Positions 7,157 to 16,240 are shown, numbered from the stretch's first letter. The stretch is DNA of 35,994 bases from an uncultured Hyphomicrobiales bacterium (GCA_903825465.1 CAIKAR010000001.1:1-35994), one strand, 5' to 3'. The notes: generated from the sequence alone by a model not told the origin. Numbers and translations are program-made.

Positions 7157-8266
7157 ATGGCGACCCACAAGCTTCTCCTGCTGCCCGGCGACGGCATTGG
7201 CCCCGAGGTTTCGACCGAATTGCTCAAGGTCGTGGCGTTCATGGGCGAGGCGGGCGTCGCCCAATTCGAGATCGAGAAAGGCCTCGTCGGCGGCGTCGCC
7301 TACGACACCCATGGCCAGTCGATTTCCGAAGCCGACATGACGCTCGCGAAGGAGGCCGACGCGGTCATGTTCGGCGCCGTCGGCGGCCCGAAGTGGGACG
7401 CCGTGCCCTACGACGCGCGCCCCGAGGCGGGGCTGTTGCGCCTGCGCAAGGACCTCGACCTCTTCGCCAACCTGCGTCCGGCGATTTGCTATCCCGCGCT
7501 CGCCGACGCCTCGTCGCTGAAGCGCGAGATCGTCGAAGACCTCGACATCATGATCCTGCGCGAGCTCACCGGCGGCGTCTATTTCGGCGAGCCCAAGCAG
7601 ATCATCGATCTCGGCAACGGGCAGAAGCGCGGCATCGACACGCAGATCTACGACACCTTCGAGATCGAGCGCATCGGCCGCGTCGCCTTCGAGCTGGCGC
7701 GCAAGCGCCGCAACAAGGTGACCTCGTCGGAGAAGCGCAACGTCATGAAGTCGGGCGTCTTGTGGAACGAGGTCATCACGGCCCTGCACAAGCGCGAATA
7801 TCCCGATGTGACGCTCGAGCACCAGCTGGCGGACTCGCTCGGCATGCAGCTCGTGCGCTGGCCCAAGCAATTCGACGTCATCGTCACCGACAACCTGTTC
7901 GGCGACATGCTGTCGGATGTCGCGGCGATGCTGACGGGCTCGCTCGGCATGTTGCCGTCCGCCTCGCTCGGCGAAGTCAACGCGAAAACCGGCAAGCGCA
8001 AGGCGCTCTACGAGCCCGTGCACGGCTCGGCGCCCGACATCGCCGGCAAGGGCGTGGCGAACCCGATCGCCATGATCGGCTCGTTCGGCATGGCGCTGCG
8101 ATATTCGTTCGGCCTCGCCGACGCCGCGGACATGATCGAGAAGGCGATTTCGTCGGTGCTCGACCAGGGACTGCGCACGCCCGACATCAAGGGCGCGGCG
8201 ACATCGACTGTTTCGACGGTCGAGATGGGCGACGCGATCGTCGCGGCGCTGCGCAAAGGCGCGTGA
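7157..8266 (+). CDS. leuB: 3-isopropylmalate dehydrogenase
   Basis: LeuB oxidises and decarboxylates (2R,3S)-3-isopropylmalate with NAD+, the third dedicated step of leucine synthesis in the cytosol. The 369-aa protein has the expected motifs: [13 protein letters not shown] at the N-terminus, the substrate-contacting [16 protein letters not shown] (about residues 94-109), the metal/substrate region [20 protein letters not shown], and the NAD-binding region [20 protein letters not shown]. The start is the ATG before [12 protein letters not shown]; upstream in-frame starts would add a tail foreign to the family. It stands alone here, without leuC or leuD, and a strong hairpin follows it. Confidence 0.97.
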   Translation: MATHKLLLLPGDGIGPEVSTELLKVVAFMGEAGVAQFEIEKGLVGGVAYDTHGQSISEADMTLAKEADAVMFGAVGGPKWDAVPYDARPEAGLLRLRKDLDLFANLRPAICYPALADASSLKREIVEDLDIMILRELTGGVYFGEPKQIIDLGNGQKRGIDTQIYDTFEIERIGRVAFELARKRRNKVTSSEKRNVMKSGVLWNEVITALHKREYPDVTLEHQLADSLGMQLVRWPKQFDVIVTDNLFGDMLSDVAAMLTGSLGMLPSASLGEVNAKTGKRKALYEPVHGSAPDIAGKGVANPIAMIGSFGMALRYSFGLADAADMIEKAISSVLDQGLRTPDIKGAATSTVSTVEMGDAIVAALRKGA

Positions 8267-8282
8267 GGGCCGCGCCGCGCGC

Positions 8283-8313
8283 CCCGCGTTTTCGTGACAT
8301 CCGAAAACGCGGG
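8283..8313. terminator. Bidirectional terminator hairpin between leuB and the esterase gene
   Basis: A perfect 12-bp stem, CCCGCGTTTTCG (8283-8294) with CGAAAACGCGGG (8302-8313), encloses a 7-nt loop. It sits 16 bp after the leuB stop and 17 bp from the end of the convergent esterase gene, so it can serve both. The U residues are within the stem rather than after it. Confidence 0.7.
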
Positions 8314-8330
8314 ACAGACTTGGCGGCTCC

Positions 8331-9185
8331 CTACTTCGCCGCCGGCAATCCCTTCATCCAGGTGAATCCATCGGACACCCAGCGGCCGTCGAGCATGTGG
8401 TCGCCGCCGTGCAGGCACACCTCGATTTCATGGCCCGTGGCGCAGGTTTTGGCCGACCACACGCGGCAGGTCGCTCCGTCCTTTTCGTAGGTCCGGTCGG
8501 GCGCTTCTGGACATTCGTCGCGCGCCCGGAGCCGGCGCAGGCTTTCGTTCACATCGCCCTGCTTGTAGAGGCCGCCGCGCAACTCGCGGCCCGCCATCGG
8601 CACGGTGTGGTCGTTGGTGCCATGTGTGTGACGCAGCGACACCGGGCCGGCGGGGCAGGTTTCCGGCATCGGCTCCCAGAATGCGCCTGCGACTGGCGCG
8701 AAAGCGCGGAAGCGGCTCGCTTGCAGGCAGGCGAGATACCAGACCATCGAGCCGCCGACGGAAAAGCCGCTGGCGAGGATATTCGCCTTGTCCACGGGCA
8801 AGCGTCGCTCGACGTCGTCGAGCACGTTGTCGGTGTATTTGAAATCGTCGCGGGTGCCGCGCATCTTGCCGGGATAGGACCAGTTCTTGTTCTCGCCGTC
8901 GGCGAAAACCAGCAGCGCGCCGTTGTCGGCGGCCGCCTTTTTCAGTCCCTCGTCGCCCATGCTGTCGCGCGCGGTGTTGAACGCGCCGTGGAAGAACAGG
9001 ATGACCGGAAGCGGCGTTTTTCCGTCCCAGCCCGGGGGCGTCCGCATCAGATAATCGCCATTGGCGACAGGGCAGGGAACATCGGCGTCGCAGATTTCAG
9101 CCGCGCGCGCGCTGGCCATGGAGGCGCAAAGCGCGACCGCCGCCAGGCCGGCTGAAATCGTTTTAGGCAAGGCCATGCGTTCCAT
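8331..9185 (-). CDS. Secreted PHB-depolymerase-like esterase (LpqC family)
   Basis: This is a probable exported serine esterase of the PHB depolymerase/feruloyl esterase alpha/beta-hydrolase group. A signal peptide (about residues 5-29, SAGLAAVALCASMASARA) precedes the mature domain. The oxyanion region is VILFFHGAFNT, the nucleophile elbow is GFSVGGSM, the acid lies in HTHGTNDHTVP, and the histidine is in CLHGGDHM. Several Cys pairs fit a periplasmic or secreted enzyme. Whether it cleaves polyhydroxybutyrate or a plant ester cannot be told. Start choice is uncertain: ATG at 9185 or 9176, both giving the signal peptide; an upstream TTG at 9221 would overlap the preceding gene. It follows the YfhO-like gene by 25 bp. 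Confidence 0.85.
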   Translation of the reverse strand: MERMALPKTISAGLAAVALCASMASARAAEICDADVPCPVANGDYLMRTPPGWDGKTPLPVILFFHGAFNTARDSMGDEGLKKAAADNGALLVFADGENKNWSYPGKMRGTRDDFKYTDNVLDDVERRLPVDKANILASGFSVGGSMVWYLACLQASRFRAFAPVAGAFWEPMPETCPAGPVSLRHTHGTNDHTVPMAGRELRGGLYKQGDVNESLRRLRARDECPEAPDRTYEKDGATCRVWSAKTCATGHEIEVCLHGGDHMLDGRWVSDGFTWMKGLPAAK

Positions 9186-9210
9186 CCCAGCGTCAAAGCC
9201 CCGCGACACT

Positions 9211-11514
9211 CTATCCGCCAAACCAGTCCCGCCAAAGTCCCGCGAGGGGATGGAACGTGAAACGGACGACGTGCTTGCCCGGCGCCAGTTTGACCGCGCG
9301 AAACATCACGTTGGCGCGCAGGATCGGCGCCGGCGCGCCATCGACGCTGGCGCGCCACCAAGGGTGCCATACGTCGTTCAAGACAAGCCAGCCACCGTCG
9401 GCGGCGTCCGCGTCGATCAGGATGTCCGTGTTGTGGTAGGCGAGAATGCGCGCCGACGCGGGTTTCCCGGGCGCGGGCGCGGGCGCGAAGGCCGCGATGT
9501 CGGGCGCGTCCGGCGCGTCGCTCTTTCGCAAAAGCAGGTTGGCGCGATAGTCGATGTCGGGCATGCCGCCATCGGCGATCAGCTTGTCGAAGTCGGCGCT
9601 CCACGCGCGCGTCGCCAAAAGCACGCGGGGCAGGGCGCGGGGATTTTCCCACACGAACGCGTCCGCTGTGCGGGCGACGAAATTCAGGTCGCCCGGTTTG
9701 AGGCTCTTGTCGATTGATTGCGGCGGCGCCCCCGTCGCGATGACGCGCAGGCCCATCAGGTCCGCCATCGGCGAACGGTAGGACGGAAACAACGGAGAGA
9801 ACACACGTTGGTCCATCTCCGCCACCTGGTCGCCGACGCGCGTGACGTCGGCGTAAAGCTTTATGCGCACCGGATTGAAGCCGAGGTCGTGGTCCAAGTC
9901 CTGCACCATCCCGGCGTTCGGCCAATCATAGCCAATGCCGGCGAGTTCGACGCGGTCGCGGCGGTCGGGCGCGGCGTTTTGCGCGAGGCGGCTTTTGATC
10001 AGCGCGATGGTTTCGTTGCGCGTGTCGAAGCGCAGCGCGTCGTAGGCTTCCGGCGGAAGCGCGGTGGATTCGTTGGGCCTGTTGTTGACCGCGAGGTCGA
10101 GCGCCATCAACGCGGCCAGCGCGACAAGGACAAAAGCCGGACGTCGCGCGGCGACGCGGGGAAGGAAGGCCAGCGCGGCGAGCGCGAGGGACAAAAACAA
10201 CGCGCCGGTCAGCAGCGCCGGCGCCGCCTGTTCCAGACGTTCGCGGTCCGCGGCGAGAAAGAGGCAAACGCCGAACAGGCCGAAGACGGCCAACGGACCC
10301 GCCGGCGCGAGGCGTTTTGGTTCCGAGAACGCCCTGTGGACGCTGTAACCGGCGGCTATCGCCAGCATCGCGCCCAAGGGAAACGTCGCGTCCGCCGGGC
10401 GGCGGTAGAACGCGACGCCCGGCAGGTGAAACACCAGGCCGAAGAACGGCGTGAACCGCCCGAGCGCGTAGAGGCCCATCAGCAACAGCAGCGTCGTGAA
10501 CACCAGCGCGGACCGCTCGCGCAAAACGCCCCTTGCGACGCCGACGCAGGCGATCGCCGCCAGCGGCAACGCGCCGAAATAGACTTCCGCCATGTTGCGG
10601 GCGAGCGCGAGATCGGCGGGTCCCCACGTCAGCGCCGCCGGCGGGCCCCAGAACTGGTCGTTGGGGCCATCGACACCGAACAAATTGGCGACCACCGCGG
10701 TCAACAGCGCCAGCGGCGGAAGCGAACCGCGGCCCGCGCCGGCGAAATCGATCGCGGGGCGGTTGGAATCCATCGCTAAAGCCAAAGTCAGCGCGAAAGG
10801 CACAAGCGTTGTCGCCACGCCGACGAGCGCCCCGGCCGCGAGCGGCAAAAGAGATTTGCGAAGCCTTGGCCCGACGCCGGCCCCGTCGAGCGCGCGCCAA
10901 ATCGTGAAAATCGCGAGCGCGTAAGCGCAAAGCAAGCCGACTTGATCACGCCCGAGCGCCATGAACCCGGCGGCGAGCCCCGCCAGCGCGCCCCAAAACG
11001 CGGAACCGCGCTCCAACCCACGCGACAAACAGAGCAACGCGATGGCGAACCAGCACAGGCTCGACACCTGCCCGACGTGCTGCAACCGCCAAGCGTTGGA
11101 GGATCCGAACGAAAACGCGAAAGCCGCGACCAGCGCCCCTTCCGGCCGCCAGCCGCGGTCGCGGAAAAACAGCATCAGCGCCAGTCCGCCCGCGATCAAC
11201 ATGGCGAACACAACGCCGTCTTCCGCGACGAATGTCGGACGGGGGTCGAGCCACGCCATCAACAGGAACTGCGGCGAGAAAATCAGCGACTGCGGATCGG
11301 CGATCTGGGGGTGGCCGGTGAAAACATTCGGGGTCCAGAAAGGGCTGTCGCCTTCCGCCAGCGATCGCGCGAGAAAGGCGAAGTTTGGCCACGCCTCGGC
11401 CTTGGCGTCCCAGGGAATGGTGACGACGCCGAGCAGCCACGGCGCGGCGAGGAGCAGCGCGCCGGCGACGAAGAGCGCGGCGGCGAGAGAGTGGCCGGAA
11501 ACGGATCGATTCAT
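9211..11514 (-). CDS. Large multi-pass membrane protein, YfhO/GT-C-like
   Basis: This is a 767-aa inner-membrane protein with about 12 hydrophobic segments over residues 10-475, then a soluble, probably periplasmic, domain of about 290 residues ending RFTFHPLAGLWRDWFGG. The first outside loop has the pattern AEAWPNFAFLARSLAEGDSP and WTPNVFTGHPQIADPQS, typical of YfhO-like and GT-C glycosyltransferase-type proteins. YfhO relatives modify cell-wall or envelope polymers with lipid-linked sugars. The specific substrate is unknown. The C-terminal motif WLVLNDVWHPWWRASVDG is also common in this group. The esterase gene follows closely on the same strand. Confidence 0.75.
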   Translation of the reverse strand: MNRSVSGHSLAAALFVAGALLLAAPWLLGVVTIPWDAKAEAWPNFAFLARSLAEGDSPFWTPNVFTGHPQIADPQSLIFSPQFLLMAWLDPRPTFVAEDGVVFAMLIAGGLALMLFFRDRGWRPEGALVAAFAFSFGSSNAWRLQHVGQVSSLCWFAIALLCLSRGLERGSAFWGALAGLAAGFMALGRDQVGLLCAYALAIFTIWRALDGAGVGPRLRKSLLPLAAGALVGVATTLVPFALTLALAMDSNRPAIDFAGAGRGSLPPLALLTAVVANLFGVDGPNDQFWGPPAALTWGPADLALARNMAEVYFGALPLAAIACVGVARGVLRERSALVFTTLLLLMGLYALGRFTPFFGLVFHLPGVAFYRRPADATFPLGAMLAIAAGYSVHRAFSEPKRLAPAGPLAVFGLFGVCLFLAADRERLEQAAPALLTGALFLSLALAALAFLPRVAARRPAFVLVALAALMALDLAVNNRPNESTALPPEAYDALRFDTRNETIALIKSRLAQNAAPDRRDRVELAGIGYDWPNAGMVQDLDHDLGFNPVRIKLYADVTRVGDQVAEMDQRVFSPLFPSYRSPMADLMGLRVIATGAPPQSIDKSLKPGDLNFVARTADAFVWENPRALPRVLLATRAWSADFDKLIADGGMPDIDYRANLLLRKSDAPDAPDIAAFAPAPAPGKPASARILAYHNTDILIDADAADGGWLVLNDVWHPWWRASVDGAPAPILRANVMFRAVKLAPGKHVVRFTFHPLAGLWRDWFGG

Positions 11515-11586
11515 GTGAAGGAGTTTAGCGGGATTCGAGGCCAGTGGCGGGAAATCGAGCTATAAAATCCGCGCCCGCCGCGACCC

Positions 11587-12702
11587 TTACTCGCCCGCCA
11601 CCGGCGGAATAACGGCGTCGATCAGGTGGCCCGCGCGGTCGCGCTTGGCTTCGAGATAGCGAATATTATGATCGGTCTTGCGGCCGTGAATGCGCTCGTG
11701 GGAGACCACTTCGACGCCGCCAGCTTCAAGAGCGGCGATCTTGGCGGGATTGTTGGTCATCACACGCGCCCGCTTCACGCCCAATTGCTTGAGCATTTCG
11801 GCGGCGAAGCCGAAGCCCCGCTGGTCCTGGCCGAAGCCCAGCGTCTCGTCGGCGTCGTAAGTGTCGAATCCGCGCGACTGCAACTCATAGGCGCGTATCT
11901 TGTTGGAGAAGCCGTTGCCGCGCCCCTCTTGATCCAGATAGAGCAGCACGCCGCCTGTGTTTTCGGCCATGTGGCGGGCGGTGTAGCGAAGCTGGTCGCC
12001 GCAGTCGCACTTCAAACTGCCGAACAGATCTCCCGTCAGGCACGCCGAATGCAGCCGCACCGTCACGGGCTCCGAGAGGTCGGGTTTGCCGACGATGATG
12101 GCGACTTGATCCCGCAATCCCTCGCCGCCGCGGAAAACGACGAACTCGGTGTCGGGCGCCCCTTCCAGCGGCACGGGCGCGCGGCTGACGATGTGAATAT
12201 CCTGGGCTCGCAAGCCGCGGTATGCCTCGACGGCGCTCGCTTCGACCCGCGCGAGCCCGGCTCCTTCTATGGCGCGCGCCGACACGTTCGCGACCACGAC
12301 CGCGGGCAGCACCAGGGATAGCCGCGCGAGCTCGAGAGCGGCATGGTCGAGCTTGCCAAGCGCTGCCACGGGCGCGTCGATGCGCGCGCCGATTTCAAGC
12401 GCCAGCTTGGCGACCCGCCCCGAGTCGACGATGGGCAGGGCGATGGCGCCGGGGCGCGACCTGTCCATGCCGAGGCGCCGCAACCGCGGAGCCGGCAACA
12501 AAAGCCGTGAGCGCCGATTGGCAAGGCCGCCGATGATGTCGGCGCGCCGTTGGTCCAGCGCCTCGACGCCCTGGACAAGCAGCTGCGATCGCCCGGATTT
12601 CACTACAATGGGCCGGCCGGAACGCATTTCCGCTATCACGCGTTCCACCGCGATCCGGCTCAATCCGCCATCGAGTTCCAGAATGGTCTTGCCTTCGGTC
12701 AC
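11587..12702 (-). CDS. ribA: GTP cyclohydrolase II (RibA) with degenerate N-terminal half
   Basis: This enzyme opens GTP to 2,5-diamino-6-ribosylamino-4(3H)-pyrimidinone 5'-phosphate, the first step of riboflavin synthesis. The C-terminal half has the Zn2+ ligands in CLTGDLFGSLKCDCG, the catalytic LDQEGRGNGFSNKIRAYELQ region, and GFGQDQRGFGFAAEMLKQLG, TNNPAKIAALEAGGVEV. The N-terminal 170 residues resemble a DHBP-synthase-like domain without recognisable catalytic acids. The frame is open to an ATG at 12756, but I place the start at GTG 12702, which has GAGGAA 5 nt upstream. The ATG at 12756 lies inside a TATAAT, so it would be at or upstream of transcription start. It is divergent from the RibD-type reductase. 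Confidence 0.9.
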   Translation of the reverse strand: MTEGKTILELDGGLSRIAVERVIAEMRSGRPIVVKSGRSQLLVQGVEALDQRRADIIGGLANRRSRLLLPAPRLRRLGMDRSRPGAIALPIVDSGRVAKLALEIGARIDAPVAALGKLDHAALELARLSLVLPAVVVANVSARAIEGAGLARVEASAVEAYRGLRAQDIHIVSRAPVPLEGAPDTEFVVFRGGEGLRDQVAIIVGKPDLSEPVTVRLHSACLTGDLFGSLKCDCGDQLRYTARHMAENTGGVLLYLDQEGRGNGFSNKIRAYELQSRGFDTYDADETLGFGQDQRGFGFAAEMLKQLGVKRARVMTNNPAKIAALEAGGVEVVSHERIHGRKTDHNIRYLEAKRDRAGHLIDAVIPPVAGE

Positions 12703-12754
12703 GCGTTCCTCAACCTGCTCGACGCGGATGCGCCCACGCCCGGGTGCTATACGC

Positions 12755-12760
12755 ATTATA
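12755..12760 (-). promoter_or_regulatory. -10 element (TATAAT) of ribA
   Basis: A perfect TATAAT on the minus strand lies about 53 bp upstream of the GTG start with its GAGGAA site. No good -35 is seen 16-18 bp upstream. The short divergent region (12703-12792) must hold promoters for both riboflavin genes. I saw no FMN-riboswitch-like structure in it. Confidence 0.4.
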
Positions 12761-12792
12761 GGCGATATTGGTTCAATCTTCTAGGAGCGGAC

Positions 12793-13479
12793 ATGAACGA
12801 TTGGAAGCTCCTCCGCGACGCCCTCGCGCCGATACGGGAGGCGGGCGCGGACCGGCCATTCGTCGTGGCGCAACTCGGCCAGTCGCTTGATGGGCGCATC
12901 GCCACGGCGTCGGGCGAGTCGCGCTACATCAGCGGTGAACCCGCCATCGACCATCTGCACCGCCTGCGCGCCTGCGTCGACGCGGTGGTTGTCGGCGCGG
13001 GCACCATCGTCGCCGACGATCCCAGCCTGACTGTGCGACGCGTCGCCGGGCGCTCGCCCGCGCGCGTCGCGATCGATCCCAACGGAAGGCTGGGGCCGGA
13101 CGGCAAATGGCTGGCGCGGGACGGCGTCCGGCGCCTTCTCGTCAGCGCCGCGGGCCGCGCGCCGGGCGGGGCGGACCTCGTCCGCCTGCCTCTGCGGGAT
13201 GGCGTTCTCGCGCCGGCCGATATCATCGAGGCTTTGGCGCAACGGGGTTTTCGCAAAATTCTGATCGAGGGGGGAGCGCTGACGATCTCGAGATTCCTCG
13301 GCGCGGGCTGTCTCGACCGCCTGCACGTGCTGGTCGCGCCGGTGATCCTGGGCTCCGGCAAACCGGGCCTCGACCTAGCGCCCATCGCCTCGCTGGCGAA
13401 CGCGTTGCGGCCGGTTGTCGAGACGTACGACCTCGGCGGCGGCGAAATATTGTTCGATTGCGCGCTGCGGACAAACTGA
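12793..13479 (+). CDS. RibD C-terminal-type reductase
   Basis: This 228-aa protein matches the reductase (C-terminal) half of RibD, which reduces 5-amino-6-ribosylamino-uracil 5'-phosphate with NADPH. Motifs are VVAQLGQSLDGRIAT, SRYISGEPAIDHLHRLRACV, DAVVVGAGTIVADDPSLTVR, the glycine loop KILIEGGALTISRFL, and the terminal LVAPVILGSGKPG. The deaminase half of RibD is absent, so it is either a stand-alone reductase or a paralogue of this dihydrofolate-reductase-like fold. The ATG at 12793 follows TAGGAGCGG. The divergent ribA supports a flavin role. Confidence 0.88.
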   Translation: MNDWKLLRDALAPIREAGADRPFVVAQLGQSLDGRIATASGESRYISGEPAIDHLHRLRACVDAVVVGAGTIVADDPSLTVRRVAGRSPARVAIDPNGRLGPDGKWLARDGVRRLLVSAAGRAPGGADLVRLPLRDGVLAPADIIEALAQRGFRKILIEGGALTISRFLGAGCLDRLHVLVAPVILGSGKPGLDLAPIASLANALRPVVETYDLGGGEILFDCALRTN

Positions 13480-13498
13480 CCGGCGGGGCGGACGCGAG

Positions 13499-14050
13499 TC
13501 AGGCCAGCTTTCTCGAAAGCTCCCGAGTGGATGGCACGCGCCGGTCTCCGGCTTCCTGCGCCAATTCGTCCGCGGCGAGATTGTCGATCATCGTCAGCAG
13601 CGACGCGCGCGCCGCCGCCACGGCCCGGGGATCGACGCCCCGCACCGCGACAGCGTTGACCTCCTCGGCGAGCGGTACGAGCTTTTCCCGCAGCGCGCGG
13701 CCTTTTGGCGTGAGAAACACATAGACTTTCTTGCGGCTGTCGGGCTGCCGCCGCCGCTCGACATAGCCCAGCCGCTCCATCGCGAGCAGCGCGGAATAGG
13801 TTGTGGGTTCCATCAAGCCGGCGCGCTCGGAGAGATCGCGTTGCGTGATCCCCTCGCTCTCCCAAAGAATGCGCAGAAAGACCCAATGACCGAAGGACAC
13901 GTCGTGTTCAGCGAGGCGCGATTGCAGAGCCCGCGTCAACCCTCGGCCCGCGTCGCGCACGAGATGGGCGAGGCGGTCGTTCGGCACCGCTTCGCGCCAG
14001 TGCCGCGCGATGGCCTGGGTGGCGCGGCCGGAAGCGGGGGAGCTGCTCAC
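13499..14050 (-). CDS. MarR family transcriptional regulator
   Basis: This 183-aa winged-helix regulator belongs to the MarR family, whose members usually act as dimeric repressors released by phenolic or aromatic-acid ligands. The core is a helical N-terminus (RLAHLVRDAGRGLTRALQSR), HTH region GITQRDLSERAGLMEPTTYS, recognition helix and wing LLAMERLGYVERRRQPDSRK, then KVYVFLTPKGRALREKLVPL. The GTG start at 14050 overlaps the TGA of the dehydrogenase gene (GTGA), with GAGGG upstream. It is the last gene of the reductase-dehydrogenase-marR unit. The probable target is the palindrome at 16251-16268 in the divergent promoter. Confidence 0.92.
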   Translation of the reverse strand: MSSSPASGRATQAIARHWREAVPNDRLAHLVRDAGRGLTRALQSRLAEHDVSFGHWVFLRILWESEGITQRDLSERAGLMEPTTYSALLAMERLGYVERRRQPDSRKKVYVFLTPKGRALREKLVPLAEEVNAVAVRGVDPRAVAAARASLLTMIDNLAADELAQEAGDRRVPSTRELSRKLA

Positions 14051-15249
14051 GCGCCAGCCCTCGCGGAGCTTTGCCTCGACAACATGATCTCGCGCCCCGT
14101 CCGGGAGGAGTCGAGGATCGCGCGGCAGACCTCCATGGTCGCCATCGCCCATCGGCCGTCGTGCAAAGGCGGACGGCCATCGACGATTGCGGCGGTGAGT
14201 TCGTCGATCACTTCGGCGCGGTGGACCCGCGGGCGTGGCAAGGGCTCGAAAGTCCGCTCGCGATCGGCGTAGATCGTCAAACCGTCTGGCCGCGGGCGGA
14301 TGTCGGCGCGCTCGCAGGAGACCATCAGCATGCCGAAATGCTGGTGCCAGCGCGTCGCGGCGTCCTCATCGCGGTGCGGTGGAGAATATTTCGGGCCGCC
14401 GTAGTTCGTGGCCGCCTTGAGGCCGAGTTCGGCCTGTTCGTCCAAACCGGCGAGCGCGGCGCGGGTTCCGCCATATTTGCCCGCGTCCTTCGGCAGGCCG
14501 CTTTCGGCGATCCAGTCCTGCCACTCGTCACTGTCGAAATGGGCGTAGCCGCTGTAGGTCAATGTGGCGAAGGCGCTGTTCTCAAACGTCAGGAACGCGC
14601 TGTAGGCGCCCTCGGTTCGCCGCGATGGATCCCACGCGCCGACGGCGGCGCGCACGCTTTTGACAAGCCCTCCCGCGATCACCCGCACATTGTCGACCTG
14701 GTGCGGCGCCTGATTGAAGATCACGCCGCCGCCCTTCGAAGTGTCGAGCTCCTCCGGACGTCGCGGGCGGTAGAGGAAGTCCGTGAATTGCATGGCGTTG
14801 ATCATGCGGAGCGAGCCATAGGCGCCGCCGGCGGCGATCTCGCGGGTTCGGGCGATGGGCGCGTCGAAGCCGTGGCTGTGGCCAACGACCATGACGACCC
14901 CCGCCTTCTCCGCCGCCGCGATCATCGCTTCGCAATCATCGAGATCGAGCGCCATCGGCTTTTCGACCAACACATGCTTGCGCGCGCGCGCGGCGGCCTC
15001 CACATGCGGCCGATGAAATTGGTGCGGCGAGGCGATGTAGACGATATCCACCGCCGGATCTCCGCACATCGCCTCGACGGTCTCGTAGGTCCGCGCGTTG
15101 AAGTCGATGGCGAAGCGCGCGCGCGCCTCGGCGCGCGGGTCGGCGCCGGCGACGATTTTCAGGCGGGGATCGCCTGTGAGCGTCGGCAGCATCAGCGTGA
15201 AGGCGCGGCCAATGCCGGCGACGCCGACGCGCAATGCGGTTTCCGCCAT
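14047..15249 (-). CDS. Gfo/Idh/MocA oxidoreductase, phthalate-dihydrodiol-dehydrogenase-like
   Basis: This is a 400-aa NAD(P)-dependent dehydrogenase. The N-terminal Rossmann fold (LRVGVAGIGRAFTLMLPTL) is followed by the family motif HVLVEKPMALDLDDCEAMI (EKP with catalytic Lys) and the substrate domain with GGGVIFNQAPHQVDNVRVIA. Length and position beside a Rieske oxygenase and its reductase fit a phthalate 4,5-cis-dihydrodiol dehydrogenase type role: rearomatising the cis-diol made by the oxygenase. The ATG at 15249 lies 2 nt after the reductase stop; earlier in-frame starts would overlap that gene. The precise substrate is inferred from neighbours only. Confidence 0.85.
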   Translation of the reverse strand: MAETALRVGVAGIGRAFTLMLPTLTGDPRLKIVAGADPRAEARARFAIDFNARTYETVEAMCGDPAVDIVYIASPHQFHRPHVEAAARARKHVLVEKPMALDLDDCEAMIAAAEKAGVVMVVGHSHGFDAPIARTREIAAGGAYGSLRMINAMQFTDFLYRPRRPEELDTSKGGGVIFNQAPHQVDNVRVIAGGLVKSVRAAVGAWDPSRRTEGAYSAFLTFENSAFATLTYSGYAHFDSDEWQDWIAESGLPKDAGKYGGTRAALAGLDEQAELGLKAATNYGGPKYSPPHRDEDAATRWHQHFGMLMVSCERADIRPRPDGLTIYADRERTFEPLPRPRVHRAEVIDELTAAIVDGRPPLHDGRWAMATMEVCRAILDSSRTGREIMLSRQSSARAGA

Positions 15250-15251
15250 GG

Positions 15252-16199
15252 TCACAGGTCCAGCACGAGGTCGCCGCGCGCCGCGCGCGACACGCATATC
15301 ATGATATTGTCCGCCTTCTCGTGTCCGGCCAAAACGAGGTCGCGGTGATCGACGTCGCCCGAAATCAGCTTCGTCTTGCATGTGCCGCAGGTGCCGCTTT
15401 CGCACGAACTGGAGACCGCGAGGCCGTTCGCCCGCAACGCGTCGAGAATGGGAACGCTGGCCGGGACTTCGATCGTCCGTCCGGATTTCGCCAACGTGAC
15501 GTTGAAGGCGACATCATTGGCTTTTTCCGCCGGTTTCGACGCGCCGAAATCCTCGAAATGAACCGCGGCGCTCGACCAGTGACCGGACATGTCGCGCACC
15601 GCTTCCATCAACGGCCGCGGGCCGCAGCAATAGAGGTGCCGGCCCATGGGCTTTTCGAGCAACGGCCAGAGGTCGAGCGCCTCGTCGGGGTCGCCGCCAT
15701 CGTGGTGAATCGACACTTTACCGTTGAACGCGGGCGTTTTGAGTTCTTCGCGGAACGCCGTCGTCTCGGGCGCGCGCGTTAGATAATGTAGCTTGTAGCG
15801 CGCCGTCCCCAACGCGTTGAGGTGTCGCGCCATGGACAAAATAGGCGTGACGCCGATGCCGCCCGCGATGAACAGGAAATTCGAAATGTTGTTCGCGAGC
15901 GGGAAGTCGTTGCGCGGCGCCGACACAATCAGTTCCCCGCCTTCGGCGACATCGTCGCACACGCTTTTTGAGCCGCCCGCGCCGCCTTCCTCGCGCTTCA
16001 CCGCGATCTCGTAGCGGTGGCGTTCGGCGGGGTCGTTGCACAGCGAGTATTTGCGGGCGAGGCCGTTGGGCGCGGTCACCTCGACATGGGCGCCGGCGGT
16101 GAATTCCGGGAGTTCGCCGCCGTCCGCGCGCGCCAGGACGAAACGATGAATCCCCTGCGCGATTTCCGACTTGGAAAGAAGCCGCAACGGCGTCGCCAT
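15252..16199 (-). CDS. Phthalate-dioxygenase-reductase-type flavoprotein (FMN / NAD / 2Fe-2S)
   Basis: This 315-aa protein passes electrons from NAD(P)H to the Rieske oxygenase. Domain order is typical of phthalate dioxygenase reductase: an FMN-binding barrel with RKYSLCN (residues 49-55), a nucleotide-binding domain with FIAGGIGVTPILSMARHL (about 110-127) and YCCGPRPLMEAV (about 190-201), then a C-terminal plant-type ferredoxin with C266, C271, C274 and C302 (SSSCESGTCGTCK). All cluster ligands are present. It diverges from the oxygenase gene across a 102-bp promoter region and is followed 2 nt later by the dehydrogenase gene. Confidence 0.93.
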   Translation of the reverse strand: MATPLRLLSKSEIAQGIHRFVLARADGGELPEFTAGAHVEVTAPNGLARKYSLCNDPAERHRYEIAVKREEGGAGGSKSVCDDVAEGGELIVSAPRNDFPLANNISNFLFIAGGIGVTPILSMARHLNALGTARYKLHYLTRAPETTAFREELKTPAFNGKVSIHHDGGDPDEALDLWPLLEKPMGRHLYCCGPRPLMEAVRDMSGHWSSAAVHFEDFGASKPAEKANDVAFNVTLAKSGRTIEVPASVPILDALRANGLAVSSSCESGTCGTCKTKLISGDVDHRDLVLAGHEKADNIMICVSRAARGDLVLDL

Positions 16200-16240
16200 G
16201 AACTCATCCTCGCGGCCTCTCGACAGGCCGGCCCGATTGG

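Noticed and set aside
12703-12792. FMN riboswitch upstream of ribA or the RibD-type gene
   Set aside because: The divergent gap is far too short and contains no such conserved structure.
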